In this document: in pieces, positions 25,765 to 33,883 of the stretch
Layout of the letters: each line of letters starts with the position of its first letter
How positions within the stretch are numbered: position 1 is the stretch's first letter
Assembly (NCBI GenBank): GCA_903876045.1
Contig: CAIQYP010000251.1
Coordinates: 1-36,551, forward strand
Direction: 5' to 3'
Length of the DNA stretch: 36,551 nucleotides
From: an uncultured beta proteobacterium
Lineage (GTDB): Bacteria; Pseudomonadota; Gammaproteobacteria; Burkholderiales; Burkholderiaceae_C
Notes under the pieces: generated by a model
Told to the model about the DNA's origin: nothing
Databases searched by the model: none
Seen by the model: the letters and a program-made list of their open reading frames with translations, nothing else
Position numbers and translations under genes: made by a program

Positions 25765-26109
25765 ATGCACGAAACATGTGACACGCATCCTTGTTCTAAG
25801 ACTTGCACCATATATATGCACAGAAATACGATTCAGGTTCCTGAAAAGGGTACCTATAAATGGCAGCTATTCAATTACTGGTCCGACGAGTATCGCCAGA
25901 CACACAATGACCATTCGGCTTATATAGCTCTAAATTTTGCCGGCGCTTTAGATACTTGCCGCAGCAAATTGCAGACTTTGATTCAGCATCACCGCCAGCA
26001 GGCCTCTAAGTCCGCAACTTGTGAACGTCACAACCGGGCTATCGCCCGCCTTCAAGCGACCATGACAGGTGCTGCCATGGCATTTGAAAGCGGCTTCCAC
26101 CGCCATTAA
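25765..26109 (+). CDS. Hypothetical protein
   Basis: The ORF is 114 aa. The first 17 residues are Cys/Thr-rich (CDTHPCSKTC) and may not be translated; an ATG at 25816 (MHRNTIQVPEKGTYKWQLFNYW) is an alternative start, and neither has a good RBS. The body has an aromatic, Tyr/Trp-rich segment (KWQLFNYWSDEYRQTH), then a long amphipathic helix rich in His, Gln and Arg. It converges on recQ (53 bp apart). I recognise no family. The amino-acid usage is plausible for a real small protein, but evidence is limited. Confidence 0.45.
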   Translation: MHETCDTHPCSKTCTIYMHRNTIQVPEKGTYKWQLFNYWSDEYRQTHNDHSAYIALNFAGALDTCRSKLQTLIQHHRQQASKSATCERHNRAIARLQATMTGAAMAFESGFHRH

Positions 26110-26162
26110 GCGCCGCACCTTCCAGGGTGCTGGCAATTCGCCGGGGCGGGTATGAAGCTGTA

Positions 26163-28007
26163 TCAGGTCAACGTCACTACCCGCAAAACTTCCTCGGCAT
26201 AGGCTTCCAGTTTCTTCGCACCAATGCCACTAATGCCTTGCAGATCCTCCAATGACTGCGGTGCTCGCTGTGCAATGGCTGCCAATGTGGCGTCATGAAA
26301 AATCACGTAAGCCGGAAGGTTGTGTTGCTGGGCTACTTCAGCACGCCAGGCCTTTAGCGCGGAATAGCGCAGCAAGGCTTCGCTGTCCAAAGCGATCGGT
26401 GCCTTGACCACGGCACCGAGGCGAGCACTTCTTTTAGGTTTGCGTTCCTTTTCAGCAGCTGATTCACGCAATTGAACGGTGACCTCCCCACGCAAAACTG
26501 CACGTGATTCTTCCGTCAGTTGTAGCGTGTTAAACGCTTGACCATCCACTCGCACCGCGCCCATGGCAATCAGTTGCCGGAGCACGCCACGCAGTTGTAT
26601 TTCAGTCAGGGCGGCGCCAACGCCAAAAGTGCTGAGTGCCGCATGGCCGTACTGGGTAGTCTTTTCGGTGGTTTTGCCGCGCACAATGTCCATTACGTGG
26701 CCGGCACCAAAGCTGACCCCGCTCATTTGCTGAATGCGGTAAATCGTGCTGAGCAACTTGCGCGCCGCATCCGTGCCATCCCAGACGGCAGGCGGGTGCA
26801 GGCAGTTGTCGCAGTTGCCACAGGGCTGACTCGCTTCACCGAAGTAGCCCAACAATCGCATGCGACGGCAATCTGTGGCTTCAGCCAGACCTAACAGCGC
26901 ATCAAGCTTGCCGCGCATGACCTGCTTGAACTCCTCACCGGCAGGGCTTTCATCGATCATGCGTCGCTGATTCACTACATCCTGCAGACCGTAGGCCATC
27001 CATGCCTGGGCTGGCAGACCGTCACGACCTGCGCGCCCCGTCTCCTGGTAATAGCCTTCAATGTTCTTGGGCATGTCGAGATGCGCCACAAATCGTACAT
27101 CCGGCTTGTCAATTCCCATGCCGAAGGCGATGGTGGCCACCATGACGATACCGTCTTCGCGCAGAAAACGATCCTGGTGCTTTTGCCTCAATGCGTGGTC
27201 CATTCCGGCGTGATAAGGCAAGGCATCGATGCCTGCATCCACCAGTGTTTGCGCCATGTCATCCACCTTGCGCCGCGACTGACAATAAACGATGCCTGCT
27301 TCACCTTCATGTTCGCGCTCAATGAAACGCAGCAACTGCAAGGTGCTGTCGCGTTTTTCCACGATGGTGTAGCGGATGTTGGGCCGATCAAAGCTACTGA
27401 CAAAGGCGCGCGCGCCTTCGAGTTGCAGTCGCTCCAGAATGTCGTCGCGTGTTAATGCATCAGCCGTGGCCGTCAGCGCCATGCGCGGAACGCCCGGGAA
27501 ACGCTCGTGCAGTACGGTGAGCGCGCGATAGTCCGGACGAAAGTCGTGCCCCCACTGGCTGACGCAATGTGCCTCGTCAATGGCAAACATACTCAAATTG
27601 CCGCGCGCAAACAGCGAGTCCAGTAGTGCCAGAAAACGCGGTGTGGTCAGCCGCTCAGGCGCTGCGTACAAAAGCGTAATTTCGCCGCGCAGCATGCGCT
27701 GCTCCACTTGATAGGCATCGTCAGTACTTAGGGTGGAGTTGAGAAATGCGGCACTGACGCCGGCCTCATGTAAAGCGCCAACCTGATCGTGCATGAGCGC
27801 GATTAGCGGTGACACCACGATGGTGACACCGTGCCCCGCGCGCTGCCGGGCAATGGCCGGAATCTGGTAGCACAAGCTCTTGCCGCCACCTGTAGGCATC
27901 AGAACCAGCGCGTCGTGACCCGCCACCATGTGTTCTACGATGGCCTGCTGGGGCCCGCGGAAATGGTCGTAACCAAAAATTTCGTGAAGAATCTGCAGGT
28001 GGGACAA
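26163..28007 (-). CDS. recQ: ATP-dependent DNA helicase RecQ
   Basis: This 614-aa superfamily-2 3'-5' helicase acts in recombination repair and fork processing. Motif I is '[15 protein letters not shown]', II is DEAH, III is 'ALTATAD', and the second RecA domain has 'YCQSRRK' and '[10 protein letters not shown]'. The RQC zinc site has [12 protein letters not shown]...CGNCDNC. A single HRDC domain closes the protein ('[35 protein letters not shown]'-like). The start appears to be TTG at 28007 (TTG TCC CAC CTG); no in-frame ATG lies nearby upstream, and the N-terminus begins only a few residues before the conserved [11 protein letters not shown]. The RBS is weak. Confidence 0.95.
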   Translation of the reverse strand: MSHLQILHEIFGYDHFRGPQQAIVEHMVAGHDALVLMPTGGGKSLCYQIPAIARQRAGHGVTIVVSPLIALMHDQVGALHEAGVSAAFLNSTLSTDDAYQVEQRMLRGEITLLYAAPERLTTPRFLALLDSLFARGNLSMFAIDEAHCVSQWGHDFRPDYRALTVLHERFPGVPRMALTATADALTRDDILERLQLEGARAFVSSFDRPNIRYTIVEKRDSTLQLLRFIEREHEGEAGIVYCQSRRKVDDMAQTLVDAGIDALPYHAGMDHALRQKHQDRFLREDGIVMVATIAFGMGIDKPDVRFVAHLDMPKNIEGYYQETGRAGRDGLPAQAWMAYGLQDVVNQRRMIDESPAGEEFKQVMRGKLDALLGLAEATDCRRMRLLGYFGEASQPCGNCDNCLHPPAVWDGTDAARKLLSTIYRIQQMSGVSFGAGHVMDIVRGKTTEKTTQYGHAALSTFGVGAALTEIQLRGVLRQLIAMGAVRVDGQAFNTLQLTEESRAVLRGEVTVQLRESAAEKERKPKRSARLGAVVKAPIALDSEALLRYSALKAWRAEVAQQHNLPAYVIFHDATLAAIAQRAPQSLEDLQGISGIGAKKLEAYAEEVLRVVTLT

Positions 28008-28157
28008 GGGAACTTTGCTAAGCGGTTGGGTTGCGCCGACAACGCAAAGCGTTGGCGCGGGGGCAAAAGCGAATGGTCGCGTTATCGGCCTATTGTCCCG
28101 CCTTTTTTGTTATCGCCTCGGTCGGCTTCTGTTGCCACATTTAAGACGCGGTGTGCG

Positions 28158-28745
28158 CTAATGACCAACGGGCCTCTGTGTCGCTGGTGTGCTGACGCTT
28201 GTCAACTCTTCACGCATCGCAGTGGCCAGGCGCGCATACAACTTGAGTTGGCGATTGGTATCGCGCAGGCGCTCAGCGATATTGGCGGACACGCCCAGCA
28301 ATAGTCGTGCGGCAACCACCGGGTCACGCGTGATCATGGTCTCAATGCCTTCACGGGTCAGGATTGCGCACCAGACATCGGTCCCTGCTGTGCACGAGGC
28401 TGAGCGCGGTTCTTTGTCCACCAAGCCGATTTCGCCGATCAAACTGCCCGGCCCCAGCACGCGGATGGTCACAGGCTCGGTGCGGCTTACGGTCACCCGC
28501 TCGACTACCACATCGCCTTCAATCAGTAGCGCCATAAAGCCACTGTCGCCGGCATCTCCCTCGCGGATAAAAGTGGTGTTTGCTGGAAAGAAGCGGGGAG
28601 TCATGTACCGCACCACTACCCGTGCCTCTTCCATGGTGAGACCTGTCAGAGCCTCCGGCGCAGAAAGAAGCTGCGCCGCCAATTCCGCTCCCGAAACGCC
28701 AGGGGCCACGGGTATTTGATCAATGTGTTGTAGTTTTGAGTTCAT
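28158..28745 (-). CDS. Cyclic nucleotide-binding domain protein
   Basis: This 195-aa cytoplasmic protein has one cNMP-binding beta-roll (res. about 50-150): 'FFPANTTFIREGDAGDSGFMALLIEGDVVVER', then the phosphate-binding cassette 'GEIGLVDKEPRSASCTAGT'. There is no helix-turn-helix after it, unlike Crp/Fnr regulators. A helical C-terminus (ANIAERLRDTNRQLKLYARL) follows. It probably senses a cyclic nucleotide or interacts with another protein; the partner is unknown. It lies between recQ and yifB on the same strand but with gaps over 100 bp on both sides, so it is probably independently expressed. Confidence 0.88.
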   Translation of the reverse strand: MNSKLQHIDQIPVAPGVSGAELAAQLLSAPEALTGLTMEEARVVVRYMTPRFFPANTTFIREGDAGDSGFMALLIEGDVVVERVTVSRTEPVTIRVLGPGSLIGEIGLVDKEPRSASCTAGTDVWCAILTREGIETMITRDPVVAARLLLGVSANIAERLRDTNRQLKLYARLATAMREELTSVSTPATQRPVGH

Positions 28746-28860
28746 TGTGTGGCGTCCTGCGCGTGCTCCCTAAATGGGGCTTCATGGTAGCGCACACCGG
28801 TTTGCAGCGCACCAATTTTAGAGATCTGGCAATTTTTACGCTGTGGCCTGTGCGGCTGAA

Positions 28861-30357
28861 TTACAGGGAGTTGGGACCGCTTTGACGGTATTGCATGGCC
28901 TCGGCAGCATGTGCCAAGACAATTTCGTCGCTGCCAGCCAGATCGGCAATGGTGCGTGCGATTTTGAGCGTTCGGTGAATGCCCCGTGCCGACCAACCCA
29001 GGCGAGATGCTGCAGTGCGAAGTAACTGGCTGGTCACGGTATCGAGTGGCGCGTACAAATCAATCTCTTGTCCGACCAGTGCGTTGTTTGTCTTGCCTTG
29101 GCGCGCCAGTGCACGTTCGCGCGCAGCGCTGCAGCGTGCGCGCATGTCGGCGCTGGCTTCACCCGCTGGTGCGCGAAGCACGTCATCTGCAGGCAGGTTG
29201 GGGACTTCCACGTGGAGGTCGATCCGGTCCAACAGCGGGCCACTCAGTTTGCTTTGGTAACGGGTTACTTGATCTGGCGTACAGCGGCAGTGGTGCGAGG
29301 GGCTGCCCAAATAGCCGCAAGGACAGGGATTCATGGCAGCGATGAGTTGGAAGCGGGCCGGGAATTCAGCACGCCGCGCCGCCCGCGCAATGGTGATGTG
29401 ACCGGTCTCCAGAGGCTCGCGCAGTGATTCAAGCGCGGCTCGGTTGAACTCTGGAAACTCGTCCAGAAAAAGAACACCGTGGTGTGCCAAAGATATTTCA
29501 CCTGGACGCGGCGGAGATCCGCCCCCTACCAGAGCTACCGCACTGGCAGAGTGGTGCGGCGAGCAGGTTGGTCGCTTACCCCAACGATCCAGGCTGAAGC
29601 GTCCGCTCAGGGAGTGGATAGCGGCACTTTGCAAAGCTTCTTCCGGACTCATGTCCGGTAGCAGCCCGGCAAAACGTTGCGCCAGCATGGACTTGCCCGA
29701 GCCGGGCGGGCCCACCAATAGCAAGCTGTGTCCGCCCGCCGCCGCAATTTCGAGCGCGCGCTTGGCGCCGGCTTGTCCTTTTACATCCGCCATATCGGGT
29801 AACACCTCCCTGGCCGCTGGAGCAGCGGGCTCCATTCGGCACCAGCCATCTGTCAAGGTTGGGTCCTCGGCCTCGGCCATATCAACGCCTGGCGGCACAA
29901 ACTGGCGAACCACATCCAACAGGTGACGCGCGCGGTAAATGCTTACGCCGGGCACCAGCGCCGCTTCTTCTGCACTGCCGGGTGGAAGAACCAGCTTGAT
30001 CTGCGGGCTTGCATCCATGACGGTCAACGCCATGGCCAGCGCGCCCCGAACCGGTCGCAACTCGCCCGAAAGTGATAGTTCGCCAGCAAACTCATGGTCT
30101 TTCAAGCGCTGTGCATCGATTTGACCGCTGGCCGCCAGAATGCCCAGGGCAATGGGCAGGTCCAGTCGACCGGAATCCTTGGGCAGGTCCGCTGGTGCCA
30201 AATTCACCGTGATGCGCTTATTGGTTGGGAACTCCAGGCCCGAGTTCTGTATGGCGCAGCGCACACGTTCGCTGACTGAAAAAATATATGTTGTCGGACC
30301 CAAAATATAAGCTGATCGGGTTTTGATGTGGTCGGCGGAGCACATTTTGGACTGCAC
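28861..30357 (-). pseudogene. YifB-family Mg-chelatase-like AAA ATPase, N-terminus replaced
   Basis: The body is a normal YifB/ComM-type AAA+ ATPase: 'QNSGLEFPTNKRITVNLAPADLPKDSGR', Walker A 'LLVGPPGSGKSMLAQRF' and Walker B 'GVLFLDEFPEF', ending with a C-terminal helical domain ('GWSARGIHRTLKIARTIADLAGS'). ComM relatives promote branch migration in natural transformation. Homology begins at 'ERVR' near base 30270. The usual first ~45 residues (the S5-like VxxHLxxGLPxFxxVGL region) are missing. They are replaced by MQSKMCSADHIKTRSAYILGPTTYIFSVS, encoded by DNA unlike yifB. The frame remains open, so a chimeric 498-aa protein could be made, but loss of the conserved N-domain argues for inactivation. 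This junction marks the left edge of the mobile region. Confidence 0.85.
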
Positions 30358-30459
30358 ACGCTACTGAACAAGCTGCACTGGGCCAGCTCTCATGGGAAAT
30401 TGTTCAATTCACTCAATTGAGTCCAACGCCCAGACCACATCGTCAGACCTCAGTCCGTC

Positions 30460-30810
30460 TTAGGTAACTGCGCTGCTTTGCCAAGCTCCATGGACCATGT
30501 TGAACTCCGTTGTAATGTCTCGGTCCCGTAGAACACCGTTCAGCTCCTTCCAACGCGCCCAAAGTCTTGCGCCTTCTAGATGCCGACCAGACTGACCAAC
30601 CAACTGAAAAACCCGGTGGCTTGCGGAAGCGCCCACACCAAGGTCCCGATCAAACATCAAAATGGCCGAGCTGACCTGGGCCAGACCCAATTCTTCCGCG
30701 TAGCCCACGAAGTGCCGCGTCCAAGGTGCATCTGAACCATACAAGGGAACTTCATATACGGACCAGTGCGTCAGTTCGACTAGCGGCTCTTTTTCATAGG
30801 TTGATGGCAT
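30460..30810 (-). CDS. Hypothetical protein next to IS1595 element
   Basis: This 116-aa soluble protein (MPSTYEKEPLVELTHWSVYEVPLYGSDAPWTRHFVGYAEELG...) has an excellent RBS, AAGGAG 6 nt before the ATG at 30810. The ORF track extends to 30876, but that part runs into the IS end. No signal peptide or membrane helix is seen. 'HWSVYEVP', 'WTRHFVGYAEE' and 'GRHLEGARLWARWKELNGV' look like a small alpha/beta domain. I recognise no family. The promoter region is cut by the IS1595 element, which lies 34 nt upstream; half of a LexA-like palindrome remains. It is part of the accessory DNA downstream of the yifB break. Confidence 0.6.
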   Translation of the reverse strand: MPSTYEKEPLVELTHWSVYEVPLYGSDAPWTRHFVGYAEELGLAQVSSAILMFDRDLGVGASASHRVFQLVGQSGRHLEGARLWARWKELNGVLRDRDITTEFNMVHGAWQSSAVT

Positions 30811-30837
30811 GGATCTCTCCTTTGTTCTGCAAATAAA

Positions 30838-30852
30838 AGTACTGTATATATA
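30838..30852. promoter_or_regulatory. Left half of a split LexA-like palindrome
   Basis: AGTACTG-TATATATA here and TATATATA-ATCAGTACT at 32823-32839 flank the IS1595 element. Removing the element with one TATATATA copy gives CTG-N10-CAG with TACTG/CAGTA arms, the enterobacterial/beta-type SOS-box pattern. It would sit just upstream of the 116-aa gene. Confidence 0.4.
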
Positions 30853-30854
30853 AA

Positions 30855-30876
30855 CGGGGTATCCCCTTAGCTCCAA
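30855..30876. repeat. Left terminal inverted repeat of IS1595 element
   Basis: Begins CGGGGTATCCCCTTAGC; pairs with 32801-32822 with one mismatch. The 8-bp TATATATA lies at 30845-30852. Confidence 0.85.
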
Positions 30877-30894
30877 GTCTGCCAGAATTGCGAT

Positions 30895-31863
30895 ATGGCG
30901 GCAAACACGGAAATTCCCAAGGCTGGACTGGACTATCCCAGGACTTGGGTGCAGTTCTTAGACTGGTTCCATTCAGAGGATGCGTGCCGCGAGTATCTGG
31001 ATAATCTTCGCTGGCCAAACGGATTCATCTGCCCGAAGTGTGGCGTAGCCGACAAGCCGTGCCGTTCCACCCGCGGTCGGCTCATGTGCTCTCATTGCAA
31101 ATTCCAAACGACTGTTACGGCTGGCACTGTCTTCGACAAGACGCGAACTGAACTACGTGTTTGGTTCGCAGGGATCTGGTACATCACCAACCAAAAGCAC
31201 GGGATCAGTGCACTTGGTTTGCAACGTGTTCTCGGACTTGGGAGTTATGAGACGGCCTGGACCATGCTGCACCGGCTACGCCGGGCCATGGTGCGTCCGG
31301 GAAGAGACCTTCTGCATGGGGAGGTCGAAGTAGACGAATCGTACCTTGCGATCACCGGCCGCAAGAACCCTATAAGTGCAGTTGGCAGAAAGAGCAACAC
31401 CAGCAAAGTGTTGGTCGCCATAGCGGTTGAAATGCTCCAGCCGAAGGGATTTGGACGGATCCGAATTAGGCAAATCCGCGAAGGTGATTCCGAGAGCCTG
31501 ATGCCGTTCATCCAGGAGACTGTTCGACCAGGCTCGCTGATTCACAGCGATGGATCGGCGGCCTACAGAAACCTCGACGAACTTGGTTACCAGCACCGTA
31601 GAACGGTGCACCTCGGATCCGACACACCGGCCCACGAGTCGATGCCTGGCGTGCACCGGGTTGCAGCACTTCTGCAGCGATGGCTACTCGGGACCCACCA
31701 TGGAGCAGTGCAGCCGGGACAGCTGGACTACTACCTTGATGAGTTTGTATTCCGATTCAACAGGCGAACCTCAGCTTCAAGAGGCTTGCTGTTCTATCGG
31801 CTGTTGCAACAGGCTGTCGTCACGGAGCCGGTGACTTATGACGTTGTTGTACAGCGGCGATGA
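30895..31863 (+). CDS. IS1595-family transposase (ISXO2-like)
   Basis: This 322-aa transposase has an N-terminal zinc-ribbon 'FICPKCGVADKPCRSTRGRLMCSHC' (res. about 43-67), then the DDE-type catalytic domain with 'GEVEVDESYLAITGRK' (first acidic residue), 'LIHSDGSAAYRNL' (second), and the C-terminal 'GVHRVAALLQRWLLGTHHGA' and 'LDYYLDEFVFRFNRR' signatures of the family. All key motifs are intact, so the enzyme may be active. The start lies 19 nt inside the left terminal repeat. It ends ATGA-overlapping an ORF that is in frame with the passenger gene. Confidence 0.92.
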   Translation: MAANTEIPKAGLDYPRTWVQFLDWFHSEDACREYLDNLRWPNGFICPKCGVADKPCRSTRGRLMCSHCKFQTTVTAGTVFDKTRTELRVWFAGIWYITNQKHGISALGLQRVLGLGSYETAWTMLHRLRRAMVRPGRDLLHGEVEVDESYLAITGRKNPISAVGRKSNTSKVLVAIAVEMLQPKGFGRIRIRQIREGDSESLMPFIQETVRPGSLIHSDGSAAYRNLDELGYQHRRTVHLGSDTPAHESMPGVHRVAALLQRWLLGTHHGAVQPGQLDYYLDEFVFRFNRRTSASRGLLFYRLLQQAVVTEPVTYDVVVQRR

Positions 31864-31965
31864 ATTGCTTAAAGGAAAGTTTTGTGATAGACTTGCGACG
31901 AGTCGGGAGTGCTGTCCTTGTCACAGTACGTTGGGCGATTGTTCCACTCGGCTTACCAAATTCTC

Positions 31966-31998
31966 AAAAAGGATCGCTGCGCGATCCTTTTTTTTTTT
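31966..31998 (+). terminator. Intrinsic terminator between transposase and DUF3800
   Basis: A perfect 12-bp stem (AAAAAGGATCGC / GCGATCCTTTTT), a 3-nt loop and an 11-T run. It ends only 17 nt before the DUF3800 start codon, leaving no room for a normal promoter after it. Confidence 0.85.
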
Positions 31999-32015
31999 GG
32001 AAAACCTGGAGCTTT

Positions 32016-32777
32016 ATGTACCTGCTATACCTCGATGAATCAGGCCATTCTCACGATCCCAATTCTGAATTTTTTGTATTGGCTGGATTTAGCGTTTTCG
32101 AACGCCAAACTCATTGGCTAGATGCTGCTATCGAGCCGATAGCAAAACGATTCAATAGCATAAATTCTTCCGACATTGAATTTCATGGATCTCCAATGAG
32201 AACGGGAAAAGATGGATGGCACGGAATCCCACCATCAGATAGAGTTCAGGCTGTTGTCGATATTCTTTCCTTGCTGTCAAACAGTCAACTTAAGGTTAAA
32301 GTATTTGCGTCTGTGATTGAAAAATCACTTCTCGCTCCCGATATAATTTTGAGTCAGTCGTTTGAAAATGTAGTAACCCAATTCGATAATTATCTTGCGA
32401 CACTTTATCTAAGGAAAAATCCACAAAGAGGATTGGTTATCTTAGATAAGACATCATACGAAAGAAAATTACAAGCACTGTCTCACTTTTTTAAACATCA
32501 GGGGCATGCAAATGGAAAGCTCAGGAATTTGGCTGAAGTTCCATTGTTTTTAGATTCAAAGGCATCACGATTGATTCAAATGGCTGACTTAATCGCGTAT
32601 TGGATCTTCAGATACTACCAATCATCTGATGATAGGGGGTTCAATTTAATTAAACCATATTTCCATACATACGGCGGTGTTCAGCATGGTTTTGTGAAAA
32701 GCGTAACCCAAGCGACGGATGAACGATTAAATAATCTAACCGCATCACTGAATCCATTCCCGATTGCTACTATTTGA
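32016..32777 (+). CDS. DUF3800 domain protein, transposon passenger
   Basis: This 253-aa protein begins MYLLYLDESGHS, the DUF3800 N-terminus with the conserved DESG (res. 7-10). Further conserved parts are 'FVLAGFSV' near the start, 'RGLVILDKTSYERK' in the middle, and 'SKASRLIQMADLIAYWIFRYYQ' near the C-terminus. The DESG and the late 'QMADLIAY' carry acidic residues in the pattern of an RNase-H-like nuclease fold (inferred from general family knowledge). A GGAG lies 6 nt before the ATG at 32016; the longer ORF from 31860 would run through the terminator. The gene is markedly AT-rich compared with the transposase, a sign of separate origin. DUF3800 genes are often found in mobile and defence regions. 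Confidence 0.85.
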   Translation: MYLLYLDESGHSHDPNSEFFVLAGFSVFERQTHWLDAAIEPIAKRFNSINSSDIEFHGSPMRTGKDGWHGIPPSDRVQAVVDILSLLSNSQLKVKVFASVIEKSLLAPDIILSQSFENVVTQFDNYLATLYLRKNPQRGLVILDKTSYERKLQALSHFFKHQGHANGKLRNLAEVPLFLDSKASRLIQMADLIAYWIFRYYQSSDDRGFNLIKPYFHTYGGVQHGFVKSVTQATDERLNNLTASLNPFPIATI

Positions 32778-32798
32778 ATATGATTATTCAAATAGTAG
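32767..32798 (+). terminator. Hairpin at the end of the DUF3800 gene
   Basis: A perfect 13-bp stem (CTACTATTTGAAT / ATTCAAATAGTAG) with a 6-nt loop spans the stop codon. No T-run follows, so termination is weak or the hairpin stabilises the 3' end. The right terminal repeat starts 2 nt later. Confidence 0.5.
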
Positions 32799-32800
32799 TA

Positions 32801-32822
32801 TTGGAGCTAAAGGGATACCCCG
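32801..32822. repeat. Right terminal inverted repeat of IS1595 element
   Basis: Begins TTGGAGCTAAAGGGATACCCC; complements the left repeat with one mismatch. TATATATA follows at 32823-32830. Confidence 0.85.
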
Positions 32823-32830
32823 TATATATA

Positions 32831-33250
32831 ATCAGTACTATGCCAGAACTCACTCAAAGAAATAACCCTTTTTCGTAAAACATTTAATAAAGAATTCTTG
32901 TTGGCGGTGCAAGCGTGGCGCTTCCGACTTAAGCCAAGGATTGCATCAATTTCTAGTGGGTCTTGGATCATCGGGTTTGGACCGGCGGCTTTGCGGCGCG
33001 CACTTCTCAGCTGACTAACAGATTTGCGTCCAGCTGGCTTATGTAATTTTGCAAATTCGTCGCAAAGAGGGCAAGAAACGCATCAAAGAGAACCTTGATT
33101 TGTTCAAACTGAGGTTCCACTACTTGGTCAAGGTCTTTTGTGCATAGGTACGTAACGCATAACCTGGGCAAACATCCAAGCAATATTCTTTAAATAGTTA
33201 TTGCAAAAATTAGAGAATGTTTCTACACTGCCATTTCACACAGTCACCGC
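32831..33250. other. Accessory region without a recognised gene; minus-strand open frame
   Basis: 420 bp with no ORF of 60 codons beginning with Met. The minus strand has an open frame from 33082 down to a stop inside the IS repeat (32807), 91 codons, without an obvious start. It encodes a Lys/Arg-rich sequence with 'CPLCDEFAKLHKPAGRKS' and 'GPNPMIQDPLEIDAILGL'. It may be the remnant of a gene cut by the IS. Confidence 0.3.
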
Positions 33251-33451
33251 ATGTTTATGACAACAGCTTGCCTCAACGACAAAGTACGCATCAAGTCTGG
33301 CGATCTTGCCGGTGCGCGCGGCATAGTTTTGTCTTGCAAAGATGAACGGAATCTTCAGCTTAGATTGGTGAAGGATTGTTGGCGCGCGTCCAATATTCCT
33401 CAGGCGTGCGCGCCGAGCGAATACTCAGGGAATGCAGCCAGTCTTGAATGA
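33251..33451 (+). CDS. Possible small KOW-like protein
   Basis: A 66-aa ORF, 'CLNDKVRIKSGDLAGARGIVLSCKDERNLQLRLV', resembling a short KOW-type beta-barrel. There is no good RBS, and the C-terminus (ACAPSEYSGNAASLE) looks non-domain. It lies in accessory DNA before the IS21 remnant; weak support. Confidence 0.3.
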   Translation: MFMTTACLNDKVRIKSGDLAGARGIVLSCKDERNLQLRLVKDCWRASNIPQACAPSEYSGNAASLE

Positions 33452-33525
33452 CTGACCTGTGGATAAGTTTAGCCCACGGATAGTTTTCAATACAACTTCA
33501 TATTCATTCACAGCCAGCGTGGAAA

Positions 33526-33562
33526 GCCGCGCAGGGCGTAGCCCGAAGCGGATTTCCACGCT
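33526..33562 (-). terminator. Hairpin downstream of istB
   Basis: AGCGTGGAAAGCCGC (33526-33540) pairs with GCGGATTTCCACGCT (33548-33562) with one mismatch and a 7-nt loop. It lies 10 nt past the istB stop on the minus strand. No T-run is present; it may terminate or be part of the IS21 end. Confidence 0.5.
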
Positions 33563-33571
33563 GAGCAGGTG

Positions 33572-33883
33572 TCAGAACGGCACCTCCTGGTCTGATCCTT
33601 TCGGTCGCTTGGTTTGTTCCCTGGCTTTGATGCGCGACTTCGCTGTGGCTGTGCTGTGGCGGAACCTGTAGGACTCATTGCCAGTCTCCACGATATGACA
33701 GTGGTGTGTGAGCCGATCCAGCAATGCCGTGGTCATCTTCGCGTCGCCAAACACACTGGCCCACTCCCCGAACGTCAAGTTGGTGGTGATCATCACGCTG
33801 GTGTGTTCATAGAGCTTGGATAGCAGATGAAACAGCAGTGCACCACCGGCTTGGCTAAATGGCAGATAGCCCAGTTCATCAAT
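33572..33883 (-). pseudogene. istB: IS21-family helper ATPase IstB, C-terminal fragment
   Basis: About the last 105 residues of IstB, the AAA+ ATPase that helps the IstA transposase choose targets. '[27 protein letters not shown]' (Walker B), '[47 protein letters not shown]' are nearly invariant in IS21 members. The N-terminal half with Walker A, and istA, are missing. The frame is broken at 33883, where the sequence becomes that of a RIT element end. The rest of the IS21 copy should lie beyond the other end of the RIT element, outside the window. Confidence 0.9.

Larger units (their letters stand above)
30853..32822. mobile_element. IS1595-family transposon with passenger gene
   Basis: This unit of about 1.97 kb carries a transposase and a DUF3800 gene. 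22-bp terminal inverted repeats (30855-30876 and 32801-32822) match at 21 of 22 positions (core CGGGGTATCCC and TTAGCTCCAA). TATATATA is found directly outside the right end and 2 bp outside the left repeat, consistent with the 8-bp AT-rich target duplication typical of IS1595. The left end is ambiguous by 2 bp. IS1595 members are known to carry passenger genes. Confidence 0.85.

Noticed and set aside
26115-26130. Short hairpin between the 114-aa ORF and recQ
   Set aside because: Only a 5-bp stem with no T-run; too weak to call a terminator.
30358-30459. Possible integron attC-like GTTGGAC motif downstream of the 116-aa gene
   Set aside because: No matching RYYYAAC partner or attC-like fold could be found, and no intI-type gene is present.
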